A DNA stretch of 64,000 nt from contig NZ_NOYD01000013.1 in NCBI RefSeq assembly GCF_002258315.1, positions 1 to 64,000 of the forward strand, written 5' to 3'. Both the position numbers and the translations under genes were made by a program. Origin of the DNA: Rhodococcus sp. 06-462-5 (GTDB lineage: Bacteria > Actinomycetota > Actinomycetes > Mycobacteriales > Mycobacteriaceae). This document shows positions 1-16,708 of the stretch, piece after piece. The number at the start of each line of letters is the position of its first letter. Position 1 is the stretch's first letter. The notes beneath the pieces are model-generated. The model saw only the letters and a program-made list of their open reading frames with translations, was not told where the DNA came from and searched no databases.

Positions 1-205
1 AATCACTAGCAGAAAAACTCAACTAGCATTTCAAACAACACCCGACAACAACCACCACAAGCGGATGGCTGATACATCGAATGCTTTCACCAAAACAAAT
101 AATTTCGGCACTGACATTCATCGACACACTGTTGAGTTCTCAAAGAACACGCACACACCATTCACCGCCGAGCTGAAGCTCGTGGGTGTCCGGGGCAACC
201 GTTCC
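1..205 (-). other. rRNA operon leader (16S gene lies beyond the left edge)
   Basis: Read on the minus strand, this stretch lies downstream of two strong tandem promoters and contains a BoxA element, and no convincing protein gene fits it. That combination is the leader of an rRNA operon, so the 16S gene should begin just outside position 1. Established knowledge: in fast-growing mycobacteria the rrnB operon sits directly downstream of tyrS, which is the arrangement here. The leader is unusually A/T-rich for this genome, as rRNA leaders often are. The 16S sequence itself is not visible, so the assignment rests on the leader and context. Confidence 0.8.
134..149 (-). promoter_or_regulatory. BoxA antitermination element of the rRNA leader
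   Basis: On the minus strand the sequence reads TGTTCTTTGAGAACTC, close to the mycobacterial rRNA BoxA that recruits the Nus factors. It lies about 60 bases downstream of the proximal promoter and points towards the left edge. The inner TTGAGAACTCAA is a perfect palindrome. Confidence 0.8.
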
Positions 206-235
206 AGCTTAGATCAGATGATCGAGCACAGTCAA
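206..235 (-). promoter_or_regulatory. rRNA promoter, proximal (P2)
   Basis: Minus strand: -35 TTGACT (230-235), 18-base spacer, -10 TAAGCT (206-211). Near-consensus housekeeping sigma promoter directing transcription through BoxA and out of the left edge. Confidence 0.75.
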
Positions 236-361
236 ACTGGCTTCACATCCACGAAGGAGTCGAACCTTGCGGCTCATCTACCTTCATTGTGTCGAAAGCG
301 AACTCCGCGTTGCTCAGGCCTTGCGGTCTGGGCTGGCGTCCGTGTCGCTCTGACCTGGACA

Positions 362-390
362 AAGTTACGCTCCGGATAACAACGCGTCAA
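362..390 (-). promoter_or_regulatory. rRNA promoter, distal (P1)
   Basis: Minus strand: -35 TTGACG (385-390), 17-base spacer, -10 TAACTT (362-367). It lies about 155 bases upstream of the second promoter, giving the tandem promoter arrangement common at actinobacterial rRNA operons. Confidence 0.75.
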
Positions 391-401
391 ATCCCCAGGT
401 C

Positions 402-424
402 GTTCACGCGTGATTCGCGTGAAC
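402..424. promoter_or_regulatory. perfect 9-base dyad between tyrS and the rRNA promoters
   Basis: GTTCACGCG (402-410) and CGCGTGAAC (416-424) flank a 5-base loop. It lies downstream of the tyrS stop and just upstream of the distal rRNA -35 box, so it could be the tyrS transcription terminator (there is no proper U-tract) or a protein-binding dyad. The sequence alone does not decide. Confidence 0.45.
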
Positions 425-514
425 AGCCTGGTCGCAACCGGTCACTTACCCAACTGACGGGCCTCGTAACCAAATTACATGGATGTGACTCCGGCCACTG
501 GCAACAACGGAAAG

Positions 515-1789
515 CTAGCCGGCGATTCGCGCGCCGGCGAAGTTCCGCTTCCCGCGTCGGACCACCAACCACCGGCCGTGCAGCAGATCGTCCGCACCGG
601 GCGTCCACTCTTCGTCCGAAATCTTGACGTTGTTGACCGATGCGCCGCCCTCCTTGACCGCGCGTCGGGCAGCGCCCTTGCTCTCACTCAATCCCGTGGC
701 GACGAGCAGATCGACGATGGTGTTCGGCGCACCCGCTTCGATGTCCGCCACAGACGCTTCCTGTAGCGCGGCGGCGAGCGTTTTCTCGTCGAGTTCCGTC
801 AGTTCGGCCCGCCCGAAGAGCGCCTGGCTGGCGAGTTCGACCGACCGCGTCGCCGCTTCGCCGTGGACAAGGGTGGTCATCTCGGCGGCCAGGCGCTTCT
901 GCGCTTCGCGCGCGTGCGGACGCTCGGTGGTCGCCGACTCGAGTTCTGCCAACTCGTCCTTGGACAGGAAGGTGAACCAGCGCAGGTACTTCACCACGTC
1001 CGCGTCACCGGTATTCACGAAGTACTGGTACCAGGCGTACGGGCTTGTCATCTCCGGGTCGAGCCACAGGCTGCCGCCTCCGGTGGATTTGCCGAACTTC
1101 TTCCCATCGGCGGAGGTGACCAGGGGAACCGTCATGGCGTGGACAGACTCTGCGTCCTGGCGCCGGTTCAGTTCCACCCCGGCGATGATGTTTCCCCACT
1201 GATCGGAGCCACCGATCTGGAGGCTGCAGCCGTACTGCCGGCGAAGCTGCACGTAGTCGTTCGCCTGCAGCAACATGTAGCTGAACTCGGTGTACGACAT
1301 TCCGTCGCTTTCGAGCCTGTTCTTCACCGTCTCGCGAGCAAGCATGACGTTGATCGAGAAGTGCTTGCCGATGTCGCGCAGAAAATCGATCGCGGACAGC
1401 TCTCCTGTCCAGGACAGGTTGTTCACCACCACTGCGCCCGTCGGGCTCTCGTCCAGATCCACGAACCGTTCGAGTTGGCCACGGATTCGTGACGCCCACT
1501 CGGTCACGACCTCGCGGGAATTCATGGTCCGCTCCCCCACGTCGCGCGGGTCACCGATGAGTCCTGTGGCACCGCCGGCGAGAATGATCGGGCGGTGGCC
1601 TGCTCGCTGAAAACGCTTGAGTGCCAGCAACGGCACGAGATGTCCTGCGTGCAGCGAGGGACCTGTCGGATCGAAACCGGAGTACAGCGTGATCGGGCCC
1701 TCGGATGTGGCCTTCTTCAGCGCGTCCACATCGGTGGACTGCGCGATCAGTCCACGCCAGGTCATTTCGTCGATGATGTTCTCACTCAC
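515..1789 (-). CDS. tyrS: tyrosyl-tRNA synthetase
   Basis: Class I aminoacyl-tRNA synthetase that attaches tyrosine to tRNA-Tyr in the cytoplasm. The 424-residue product has the HIGH-type motif HAGH at residues 47-50, the KMSKS-type motif KFGKS in the middle, and a C-terminal S4 RNA-binding domain. Length matches bacterial TyrRS of the E. coli type. I chose the GTG at 1787-1789 because AGGAG precedes it by about 10 bases and translation from it starts just before the conserved catalytic fold; the open frame runs further upstream without conserved sequence. It is followed on the same strand by the rRNA leader, and mpg lies 38 bases upstream. Confidence 0.97.
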   Translation of the reverse strand: MSENIIDEMTWRGLIAQSTDVDALKKATSEGPITLYSGFDPTGPSLHAGHLVPLLALKRFQRAGHRPIILAGGATGLIGDPRDVGERTMNSREVVTEWASRIRGQLERFVDLDESPTGAVVVNNLSWTGELSAIDFLRDIGKHFSINVMLARETVKNRLESDGMSYTEFSYMLLQANDYVQLRRQYGCSLQIGGSDQWGNIIAGVELNRRQDAESVHAMTVPLVTSADGKKFGKSTGGGSLWLDPEMTSPYAWYQYFVNTGDADVVKYLRWFTFLSKDELAELESATTERPHAREAQKRLAAEMTTLVHGEAATRSVELASQALFGRAELTELDEKTLAAALQEASVADIEAGAPNTIVDLLVATGLSESKGAARRAVKEGGASVNNVKISDEEWTPGADDLLHGRWLVVRRGKRNFAGARIAG

Positions 1790-1827
1790 GACGTCGATTC
1801 TCCTGCATGGACGCATCCAGGCGTCGG

Positions 1828-2481
1828 TCAGGCCTCCGAGCCACCAGGAGCGGCGGCGCGGGGACTGCGCTTGTAGCTCGATACCGCCGGTGAACCGGGC
1901 ACCCAGAAGCGCCACGGACGATCGGCCGCCGCGCTCACCCCTACCCGTGGGCCGGAGGCAACTGCCTTCTCGTGCAGCGGGCGCCCGAGAAGTTCGAGGG
2001 TGACGGCCGACGACGCGTCGAACACGTCCGTTCCGTTGTCTACCAGTGACACGCCCAGGGCTCGACCGAGATTGCCCGGCCCGCGGGCCCAACCGGCCTC
2101 GACTCGTGCCGATCGCGGACCGCGGCCGGCGCGCCTGCTCTCGACGACGTCGTGGCCCGCCACCACTTCACCCGCTCGAAGCAATACGGCAGCGGCCGTG
2201 CCGTCCGGGCCACAGCTCACGTTCACGCACAGATGCATTCCATAGCTCAGGTAGACGTACAGACGCCCCGCAGGACCGAACATCACCTCGTTGCGAGCGG
2301 TCGGCCCTCGAAAGGAATGCGCAGCCGGATCGGGCCACGGACCATCGAGCGGGCCACCGTAGGCCTCGACTTCCACGATGCGCACGGACACGTCGCCCAC
2401 GGTGACGGTTCCACCGAGGATGCGTCGGGCAACGTCGTCGGGCTCCCCGATCTCCAAGTCAGCGACATTCATCCCTCCCAT
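1828..2481 (-). CDS. mpg: 3-methyladenine DNA glycosylase (AAG/Mpg family)
   Basis: Base-excision-repair glycosylase that removes alkylated purines such as 3-methyladenine and hypoxanthine. The 217-residue product spans the whole single-domain AAG fold, with the substrate-pocket segment around [20 protein letters not shown] and the conserved [12 protein letters not shown] stretch. The chosen ATG has AAGGG about 10 bases upstream; a second ATG three codons later is possible. It lies upstream of tyrS on the same strand, an arrangement shared with mycobacteria as I recall. Divergent from the ABC exporter that starts 72 bases away. Confidence 0.93.
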   Translation of the reverse strand: MGGMNVADLEIGEPDDVARRILGGTVTVGDVSVRIVEVEAYGGPLDGPWPDPAAHSFRGPTARNEVMFGPAGRLYVYLSYGMHLCVNVSCGPDGTAAAVLLRAGEVVAGHDVVESRRAGRGPRSARVEAGWARGPGNLGRALGVSLVDNGTDVFDASSAVTLELLGRPLHEKAVASGPRVGVSAAADRPWRFWVPGSPAVSSYKRSPRAAAPGGSEA

Positions 2482-2552
2482 GATGCTTCGCCCTTGACCA
2501 CCGAGCGCCGACGGGGCTATGACTTCAACGTCCGACGAGTCTGGAGGCCGAC

Positions 2553-3284
2553 ATGGCGTTCACCGGTGAGCACGCCGTCGAGATCACGGGGCTGACGGTT
2601 GGCCGCGGTAAGCGAACGGTGCTGCGAAACCTGTCCCTGACAATCCCTCTTGGTGCCATCACGGGACTTCTCGGTCCGTCGGGCTGCGGCAAGACGACTC
2701 TGATGCGTGCGATCGTCGGCACTCAGATCGTGAACAGCGGAACGGTGACAGTTCTCGGATCTCCGGCCGGCTCGGCTCCGTTGCGCCGCACAGTCGGGTA
2801 CGTGACCCAGGCACCGAGCGTCTACAGAGATCTCACCGTTCGCGAAAACGTGCAGTACTTCGGGTCGCTGTACGGTCGCGGGCGCGCGGACGTCGCATCC
2901 GCCATCGCTTCGGTCGGACTGGCCGACAACGCGTCGTCACGGGCGGGCGAACTCTCGGGTGGCCAGCTGGGGAGGGTCTCCCTGGCCAGCGCGCTGGTTG
3001 CCGAACCCGAGCTGATCGTCCTCGACGAACCGACCGTCGGCTTGGATCCCGTGTTGCGCTCGGAGCTGTGGTCGCGTTTCGCCGATATCGCTGCACGCGG
3101 TACAACGGTGCTGGTCTCGAGCCATGTGATGGAAGAGGCCGAGCACTGCGGCCGTCTCGTTCTCATGCGCGACGGCACGATACTGGCCCAATCGAGCCCG
3201 GATGCGCTGCTCGCGCGCACGAACGAAACGACCCTCGATCGCGCATTCCTGTCCCTCATCAGATCCACGGAACAGACATCGTGA
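2553..3284 (+). CDS. ABC transporter ATP-binding protein (drug/lipid exporter type)
   Basis: Cytoplasmic ATPase of an ABC-2 type exporter, 243 residues. Visible motifs: Walker [10 protein letters not shown] (about residues 39-47), Q-loop region, signature LSGGQ, Walker B with [13 protein letters not shown], and the switch histidine in [15 protein letters not shown]. It resembles the DrrA/CcmA-like subgroup that works with a separate membrane protein. The stop codon overlaps the GTG start of the permease by 4 bases (GTGA), so the two are translationally coupled and almost certainly form one transporter. Substrate cannot be read from sequence; the orthologous mycobacterial pair is also of unknown substrate as far as I know. 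Confidence 0.92.
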   Translation: MAFTGEHAVEITGLTVGRGKRTVLRNLSLTIPLGAITGLLGPSGCGKTTLMRAIVGTQIVNSGTVTVLGSPAGSAPLRRTVGYVTQAPSVYRDLTVRENVQYFGSLYGRGRADVASAIASVGLADNASSRAGELSGGQLGRVSLASALVAEPELIVLDEPTVGLDPVLRSELWSRFADIAARGTTVLVSSHVMEEAEHCGRLVLMRDGTILAQSSPDALLARTNETTLDRAFLSLIRSTEQTS

Positions 3285-4036
3285 ACGCGCGGATCTACGC
3301 GGCCGGCACGCGTCGCATCCTGCGACAGCTCAGAGCCGACCATCGATCGGTCGCCATGGTTCTGCTCGTTCCGTCCCTGCTGATGGTGTTGCTGTACTAC
3401 CTGTACCGAGACGTGCCGACCCCGCCGAATCAGCAGTCGTTGTTCGATCGGATCGCGATCACGATGCTCGGCATTCTGCCGTTCGTCGTCATGTTCCTGA
3501 TCACGTCGATCTCGATGCAGCGCGAACGCACCTCAGGAACGCTCGAACGCCTGCTGACCACTCCGATGGCCAAACTGGACCTGCTCGCGAGCTACGGGTC
3601 CGCCTTCTCGCTCGCCGCGATCGCACAGGCGCTACTTGCGTGCACCGTCGCGTTCGGATTTCTCGGGCTCGACATCGAGGGGTCGGTCGGTTGGGTTCTG
3701 GTGATCGCAGTCCTGGGAGCGATGCTCGGCGTCGCCATCGGACTGCTGTGCAGCGCATTCGCTCGCACAGAGTTTCAAGCCGTTCAGTTCATGCCGGTCG
3801 TCGTGATTCCACAGCTGTTTCTGTGCGGACTCCTGGTGCCGCGTGACCAGATGCCGGATTGGCTCGGCACGATCAGCAATGTTCTGCCGCTGAGCTACTT
3901 GGTCGACGCGCTCCAGGAGATATCCCGGTACCCCGGAGTCACCGGGCGCATGTGGACCGACATCGTCGTGGTCACGGCGTTCACCGTCGCTGCGCTGAGC
4001 GGCGCCGCCGCGACATTGCGTCGACGAACCCAGTAG
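3281..4036 (+). CDS. ABC-2 type transporter permease
   Basis: Membrane partner of the preceding ATPase, 251 residues from the GTG at 3281 that overlaps the ATPase stop. It shows about six hydrophobic segments (for example MVLLVPSLLMVLLYYLY near the N terminus and a run of three in the middle) and the ABC-2 family feature of a cytoplasmic loop RTSGTLERLLTTPM before the second transmembrane segment. A longer in-frame reading from 3068 exists but would overlap the ATPase gene by over 200 bases and adds no family similarity. The stop codon lies inside the first copy of a short tandem repeat. Confidence 0.9.
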   Translation: MNARIYAAGTRRILRQLRADHRSVAMVLLVPSLLMVLLYYLYRDVPTPPNQQSLFDRIAITMLGILPFVVMFLITSISMQRERTSGTLERLLTTPMAKLDLLASYGSAFSLAAIAQALLACTVAFGFLGLDIEGSVGWVLVIAVLGAMLGVAIGLLCSAFARTEFQAVQFMPVVVIPQLFLCGLLVPRDQMPDWLGTISNVLPLSYLVDALQEISRYPGVTGRMWTDIVVVTAFTVAALSGAAATLRRRTQ

Positions 4037-4060
4037 CCGACGAACCCAGTAGTCGACGAA
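4022..4060. repeat. 16-base tandem repeat at the permease stop codon
   Basis: The unit CGACGAACCCAGTAGY occurs at 4022-4037 and 4038-4053, with a partial third copy at 4054-4060. The first copy supplies the last codons and TAG stop of the permease gene; the second repeats the stop motif in another frame. Probably replication slippage. Confidence 0.85.
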
Positions 4061-4064
4061 AGTT

Positions 4065-4271
4065 CTAGGACGTGGCGCGAGACAGGATCGATTCGTGCTC
4101 GGCGTCGTCGACCTCGCGGGCGTCGTCGGCGAGCAACACCGGAATTCCGTTCTCGATGGGATACGCACGCCGCAGTCGCGGGTTGTAGAGCAATTCCCCT
4201 TCGATCAACAGCAGCGGGCCCTTGTCCACTGGGCACGCGAGAATGGAAAGCAGTGTCGAATCGATTGCCAC
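4065..4271 (-). CDS. Trm112-like zinc-ribbon family protein
   Basis: A 68-residue protein of the Trm112/UPF0434 family (LACPVDKGPLLL near the N terminus, then LLYNPRLRRAYPIENGIPVLL). In eukaryotes and archaea Trm112 is an activating partner of several methyltransferases; the bacterial role is not settled. Only one cysteine remains here, so the zinc site of the archetype is lost. The GTG start has AAGGA 5 bases upstream. It follows the lipase/acyl-CoA synthetase fusion in the opposite order to transcription (it is downstream of that gene, on the same strand) and converges with the ABC exporter. Confidence 0.85.
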   Translation of the reverse strand: MAIDSTLLSILACPVDKGPLLLIEGELLYNPRLRRAYPIENGIPVLLADDAREVDDAEHESILSRATS

Positions 4272-4358
4272 GGGTGTCCTTCGTTCTGATCCGGTCGAAC
4301 CGGAAGTGGTGTACTCGCTTACGCTACCGAACGCGTTCCGTTCTGCACGGAGTCATTG

Positions 4359-7300
4359 CTACGACGACTGTTCGGTGGCCGCTTCTCGTCCGACGAACCG
4401 CTCGGCCACAACAGCTTTCGTCATCCGACGGTAGCTGTTCGACTCGGAGTCGTAGTACCACGAACGCGCACTCGGCGTCGGGATGCCGACCTGCTTCAAC
4501 GCCGTCGCGGTCGGTCGGTACGCACGACCCACCGGAATTTCGGGCACCACGTGCACGATTGCCGGACGCTCCGCCGGGAGCAGCACGCCGAGAGTGTCCG
4601 TCAATGCACGAGCGGTGATCACCGCTTCCGGTTGCAGCGATATGGCGCAGACGGCCACCTCGGTGGCCGATGCCTCGACGCGCACCGATCGTGGCCGATC
4701 GGACGTCACCCGCACTCCGTACACCACAGCCGAATCGACCTGGTCCAGGTCACCCACCGCGTCGACGATCGGTTGGGTGTACACCGGCCCGCAGGCCGAT
4801 CGCACGACGGTGTCCTTGCGGTCGACGAGCCAGTAGTCGCCGTCGGAATCGCGACGGAAAAGGTTCTCGGTGGGGATCCACGCGTCCGCAGGTTCGAATA
4901 CTCCCCGCATGACGTGACTGGTCGCTTCGCCGTCTCCGCTCGGTCGGCCGAGGAGTAGGCCGATCTCGTCGTCGCGGCACTGTCGGACGAAGCCCTCGTC
5001 GTCCTCTTCGAGACGCCCGGTGATCGGGTCGTAGGCCGCCAACGCAACCCGTGCGCTACCGGGCAGCGGGCGGCCCTTGGATCCGATCTTCGAGCCTGCG
5101 ACGTTGGCCAGAATCACGTCGTTCTCGGTGGAGGCGTAGAACTCGAGTACCCGAGCCGGGCTGAATCTTGCAAGAGTGCGTCGCCACAGCCCCACCGGCA
5201 TACCGGAACCGATGAACAGCCGTACCGGATGCCCGGAGTCGACGGGGAATCGGCCGTCGTCGAGGATCTGGCGCATCATCGTCCAGGTGTAGCTCACGAC
5301 AGTGACGCCATAGCGGTAGACCTCTTCGCTGAACCTCTCGGGCTCGAGACCACGCGAGAGTGCGATCCGCGATCCGCCCGCGAGCGCGCCGCCGATCGTG
5401 ACGAGGATTCCTGCCGAATGATGCAGCGGTGCAAGGCAATACACGGTATCGCCGGGACCGAGAGCGGCAGTGGTGGCAGTACCGAAAGCGGACAACGCCC
5501 AGCGGTGGTTGGTGATGTATCGAGGCTCGAGACCGCGATCGGTGGTCGTGAACAGGACCATGGCGAGTTCGCGAGCGCGACCCGGATCGGGCTCGTACCA
5601 CTGGGGCAGACGCACACCGTCGGGATCGATGGCCTCGAGGTCCGTGACCTCGTACCCGGACGGGATGTCCAGCTGCCGCGTGTCTCCGCCGCCGAGCACC
5701 AGGACGTTGGATGTCACCTTCACTGCTGCTGCGACGTTTTCCGGATCTGCGATCACGGTGTCGACATCGACGGCCCTCAGGGCTGCGGTCAGGTCGCTGC
5801 CCGGCTGCAGCAGAACCGGCACTGCCCCGATCCGCGAGAGCGCCGCCATGGCGGCCAGCGCGCTGGGGCGAGTCTCCATCAACACTCCGATGCGCGACGC
5901 AGGCCGCACCCCGACACTGATCAGACCGCGCACCACATTGTCGATGCGGACGTTGACGGCATCGTAGGTGTGCACTCGGTCGTCGAACAGGAAGCATTCG
6001 CCGTTCGGAGACTTACGTCCCTGTTCGGCGATCAAGCGGCCCAACGAGACTCGACTGTGCGGCTGCATCTGCCCGAGGCGGGCGAGCCTCGGCAACGTGC
6101 GCACGGCCTCGGTAGAGATTTCGCGGGTGCCGCGCACCGCGCCGGTCGCAGCCGACGCAAGCCCGCGGCCGACGCCGACGCCGACTTCGGCGATGGAGGC
6201 AGCGGTGTGGATCAGCCGATTGGTGATCGACACACCACTGTCGCTGTCGCCGTGATCCTCGCGTTCCATGACGCGGACCGCCTCGGGCTTCGGTCCGAGA
6301 TCCTCACGCCACCGAATCCAGTTTCCCGTTGTCGGCCACGTCTGTGCGGCCGCGGTACTGCCGACAACCAAGCCGAAATGGCCTGCGCGCAAGGTGGTTT
6401 CGAACACCTGTGCACGCGGGGCAGCACGCTGGATGCCGCGCACGGCCAACGGTTGCCCGATGTCGTCCACCTCGCCGACGAAGGCCAACACCGGCACCGT
6501 GAGTTCGGCCAGAGTCAACAGCCTGTCCTTGATGACGAACCCGCCGGTCATCATGCGGTTGTGCACGACGAACTGCTTCAGCAACTCCGCCACGGCCGGG
6601 CCGGACCACGCCACCCATCCGTCCATCGCCAGAAAGCGTCGCTGCGGCTCGCGCGGCAACAGCGCCTCACGGTCGTGCAACTGGCGTAGAAAATCCAAGC
6701 GCGACCGCACGGTCTTCGCCGGATCGAGGAGCTGGAATCCCGTCCGTGCCATCCATCCGGACACAGCGAGCCGGGTGAACACATGGTCGGCCAGGAACTC
6801 CGCACCTCGCGTCGCCACTCCGGCGGGGATCCCGAGAGGCAAACCGGCGAGTGTGTCGACCGGTGCCCCGAAAGTGATGAGACTGGCCAGATTTCGGCCG
6901 CCTCGGTAGGCCGCCGCCTGGTAGCAGAACATTCCGCCCTGAGAGTAGCCACCCAGGTGCACATCGCGACCGGTGTGCTCGTGCACCTTGTCTACGACCT
7001 CGCTGATCGCCACGACGTGATCGGCGAGCGTGCGGCCCCACCCGCCTTCCTCGGTATCCGGCGAGCCGAAATCGACGACCCACGGATCCAGCCCCATGCC
7101 GTGCAGGATTCCGGCCGCGCCTTGGTCGGTCGTCACGTCGTAGACGTCCGCGGAGACCATCATCGGCGGAATGAGCACCACCGGAGGACTGTCCGCAGGC
7201 ACATCGTCGGGGAAGTAACGACGAAGCCGATACATGGGCTCGCGGTCCATCACCCGAAACGGTGACGGGTCCACCTCGGTCTCCAGACCACCGAGACGGA

Positions 7301-7376
7301 TGACCTCGAGACCGTTCTGCGCCGTGGCGATGGCACGGCGCAGTGGGCCGCGTACGGCGTCTGCATTCAGTCCCAC
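4359..7376 (-). CDS. bifunctional alpha/beta hydrolase (PhaC-like lipase) / acyl-CoA synthetase fusion
   Basis: A 1005-residue fusion. Residues 1 to about 370 form an alpha/beta hydrolase of the PHA synthase/lipase type with nucleophile elbow GYSQG (Ser145), a later GEVDDIG acid segment and RAGHFG histidine. Residues from about 450 onwards form an AMP-dependent acyl-CoA synthetase domain, with YASTEN matching the family YGxTE motif and LVDRKD matching the hinge motif. It corresponds to M. tuberculosis Rv1683, annotated there as a bifunctional lipase/acyl-CoA synthase, implying release and re-activation of fatty acids from storage lipid. Odd points: the ATP-binding P-loop is degenerate (LFTTTDRGLEPRY) and the usual C-terminal catalytic lysine motif reads PVGRAYRP. 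GTG start with AGGAG 7 bases upstream. Confidence 0.85.
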   Translation of the reverse strand: MGLNADAVRGPLRRAIATAQNGLEVIRLGGLETEVDPSPFRVMDREPMYRLRRYFPDDVPADSPPVVLIPPMMVSADVYDVTTDQGAAGILHGMGLDPWVVDFGSPDTEEGGWGRTLADHVVAISEVVDKVHEHTGRDVHLGGYSQGGMFCYQAAAYRGGRNLASLITFGAPVDTLAGLPLGIPAGVATRGAEFLADHVFTRLAVSGWMARTGFQLLDPAKTVRSRLDFLRQLHDREALLPREPQRRFLAMDGWVAWSGPAVAELLKQFVVHNRMMTGGFVIKDRLLTLAELTVPVLAFVGEVDDIGQPLAVRGIQRAAPRAQVFETTLRAGHFGLVVGSTAAAQTWPTTGNWIRWREDLGPKPEAVRVMEREDHGDSDSGVSITNRLIHTAASIAEVGVGVGRGLASAATGAVRGTREISTEAVRTLPRLARLGQMQPHSRVSLGRLIAEQGRKSPNGECFLFDDRVHTYDAVNVRIDNVVRGLISVGVRPASRIGVLMETRPSALAAMAALSRIGAVPVLLQPGSDLTAALRAVDVDTVIADPENVAAAVKVTSNVLVLGGGDTRQLDIPSGYEVTDLEAIDPDGVRLPQWYEPDPGRARELAMVLFTTTDRGLEPRYITNHRWALSAFGTATTAALGPGDTVYCLAPLHHSAGILVTIGGALAGGSRIALSRGLEPERFSEEVYRYGVTVVSYTWTMMRQILDDGRFPVDSGHPVRLFIGSGMPVGLWRRTLARFSPARVLEFYASTENDVILANVAGSKIGSKGRPLPGSARVALAAYDPITGRLEEDDEGFVRQCRDDEIGLLLGRPSGDGEATSHVMRGVFEPADAWIPTENLFRRDSDGDYWLVDRKDTVVRSACGPVYTQPIVDAVGDLDQVDSAVVYGVRVTSDRPRSVRVEASATEVAVCAISLQPEAVITARALTDTLGVLLPAERPAIVHVVPEIPVGRAYRPTATALKQVGIPTPSARSWYYDSESNSYRRMTKAVVAERFVGREAATEQSS

Positions 7377-7484
7377 AAATACACTCCTGCGTTCGGCCCC
7401 GACGGAACACCGGCATCGGTCTTCGCGTGACGAAAGCTTCTCACATCACACTCGAGGAAACCGGCACGGATATCGATTGCGCAC

Positions 7485-10129
<2,645 letters not shown>

Positions 10130-10180
10130 GGTGTTCAAGCTCCTTCGTTGTTCTTGGTGCGCATGATGGATAACCGGATC

Positions 10181-12826
<2,646 letters not shown>

Positions 12827-12830
<4 letters not shown>

Positions 12831-13737
12831 GGCGTGACTCCTGACGTAGAAGAATGATCGGGGGTGACCATGGTGCCGATCCCCTCACCGGTGAACAGCT
12901 CGACCAGAACGGAATGTTCGACGCGACCGTCGATGACATGCGCCGACGGAACACCCGCACGAACCGCACGCAGGCACGCTTCCATCTTCGGCACCATCCC
13001 GGCGTCGAGCGAGGGCAGCAACGCCTCGAGCGTGGACGCGTCGATCTCGGAGGTCAACGAGCTGCGATCGGGCCAATCCGTGTACAGGCCTTCGACGTCG
13101 GTGAGCACCACCATCTTCTCGGCACCGATGGCACTGGCAAGCGCCGCGGCCGCAGTGTCGGCGTTGATGTTGTGTACGACGCCGTCGCGGTCGGGAGCGA
13201 TGGTGGACACCACCGGAATGCGTCCTGCTCCAATGAGATCGAAGACCGCTGCGGGGTTCACCGACGTGACGTCGCCGACGAGGCCGATGTCGGTTTCGGT
13301 GCCGTCGACCAGCACGGTACGACGCGTCGCGGTGAACAGGTGCGCATCCTCACCGGAGATTCCGACGGCATACGGACCGTGCCCGTTGATCAGACCGACG
13401 AGCTCACGACCGACCTGCCCGAACAGCACCATCCGCGCGACGTCCATGACCTCGGGCGTAGTGACGCGGAAACCACCGCGAAATTCACCCGTCAGGCCGA
13501 GCCTGGTCAGCATGGCCGAGATCTGCGGCCCGCCGCCGTGCACGACGACCGGATGAATTCCGACGGTGCGCAGAAATACCATGTCGGCCGCGAATGCCCG
13601 CTTCAGATCGTCGTCGATCATGGCGTTTCCGCCGTACTTCACGACGACGACCTTGCCCGAGAATCGCTGCAGCCAGGGCAATGCCTCAGCGAGGGTGAAG
13701 GCCTTCTGCGCGGCCGTCAAATCCAATGCGGCCGAGG

Positions 13738-13741
<4 letters not shown>
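12827..13741 (-). CDS. argB: acetylglutamate kinase
   Basis: Phosphorylates N-acetylglutamate, normally the arginine-inhibited step. The 304-residue product carries [10 protein letters not shown] near the N terminus and [11 protein letters not shown], both amino-acid kinase motifs. Start ATG at 13739-13741 overlaps the argJ stop; the frame is open far upstream but only inside argJ, so the short form is right. Confidence 0.97.
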
Positions 13742-16066
<2,325 letters not shown>

Positions 16067-16080
16067 ACGGGTCCGGTGTG

Positions 16081-16638
16081 TCAGCGTCCGCCCATGGACT
16101 TGCGGATCTCGTCGAGCTTCTTTCGGCCGGCTTCCTGCCGTTCGTTCCACTGCTCGTCGAGGTCGCGGCCCGCCCTGGACTCTCGGTCCAACTCCTCCGC
16201 ACCGACGGCTGTGCCCGATCGCTGTTCTACCTTGTCCCGCACACCGTCCCAAGTGGGCACCCCCGAATCGGTGAAGTCACCGATCGGTGCGCTCACCGAC
16301 CCGGCACCGTATCCGGTACCGACAGGCAGGTCGTCGACCAGCTCCGCGTCGATGATGCCCGGTACCGTGCCGCCGAGCGGAGCCCCCGGCGGTGGATCAC
16401 CGAGGGGCTGATCGATGCGCGGCTTGGTGACCTGCGGAACGTCGACATCGGGAACCGTCCCGGGTGGCGCTCCGCGATCGGGGTTGACCGGCTCCGGTTC
16501 TGCGGTACCCAGCTCGGCCGCCAGAGCCGACGCGGCAGCTGCCACCGGGGCGAGGCGCGGTCGACCCGCCACAGCGGCGAGAATCTCCTCGATCACCTGC
16601 AGATCCGTCGCCGCACCGTCGGTACCGAATTCACTCAT
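16081..16638 (-). CDS. hypothetical proline-rich protein
   Basis: A 185-residue acidic protein I do not recognise. The first 45 residues look helical (VIEEILAAVAG, AAAASALAAELG); residues 45-130 are rich in Pro, Gly, Asp and Val and probably disordered; the last 40 residues (ELDRESRAGRDLDEQWNERQEAGRKKL) are strongly charged and helical. No signal peptide or membrane segment. The ATG has GGGAG 6 bases upstream, good support for this start. It precedes argC on the same strand with a 52-base gap holding the arg promoter, so it is probably a separate transcription unit. Confidence 0.6.
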   Translation of the reverse strand: MSEFGTDGAATDLQVIEEILAAVAGRPRLAPVAAAASALAAELGTAEPEPVNPDRGAPPGTVPDVDVPQVTKPRIDQPLGDPPPGAPLGGTVPGIIDAELVDDLPVGTGYGAGSVSAPIGDFTDSGVPTWDGVRDKVEQRSGTAVGAEELDRESRAGRDLDEQWNERQEAGRKKLDEIRKSMGGR

Positions 16639-16708
16639 GCGCTGCTCCCGTCACCCGTGGTCACTCGTGACTCCACGCTACGGACACCCGAGCCCGAACG
16701 TGCACGGA

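Noticed and set aside
240..300. tRNA T-arm-like sequence (AAGG-TTCGACT-CCTT on the minus strand) between the two rRNA promoters
   Set aside because: Only a four-base stem and loop fit; no acceptor, D-arm or anticodon arm can be paired around it.
65..379. 104-codon frame in the rRNA leader region
   Set aside because: No ribosome site, no domain, and it is antisense to the rRNA promoters and BoxA.
5229..6689. 486-codon plus-strand frame inside the lipase/acyl-CoA synthetase gene
   Set aside because: Antisense shadow frame, rich in His, Gln and Arg, with no ribosome site and no family similarity.
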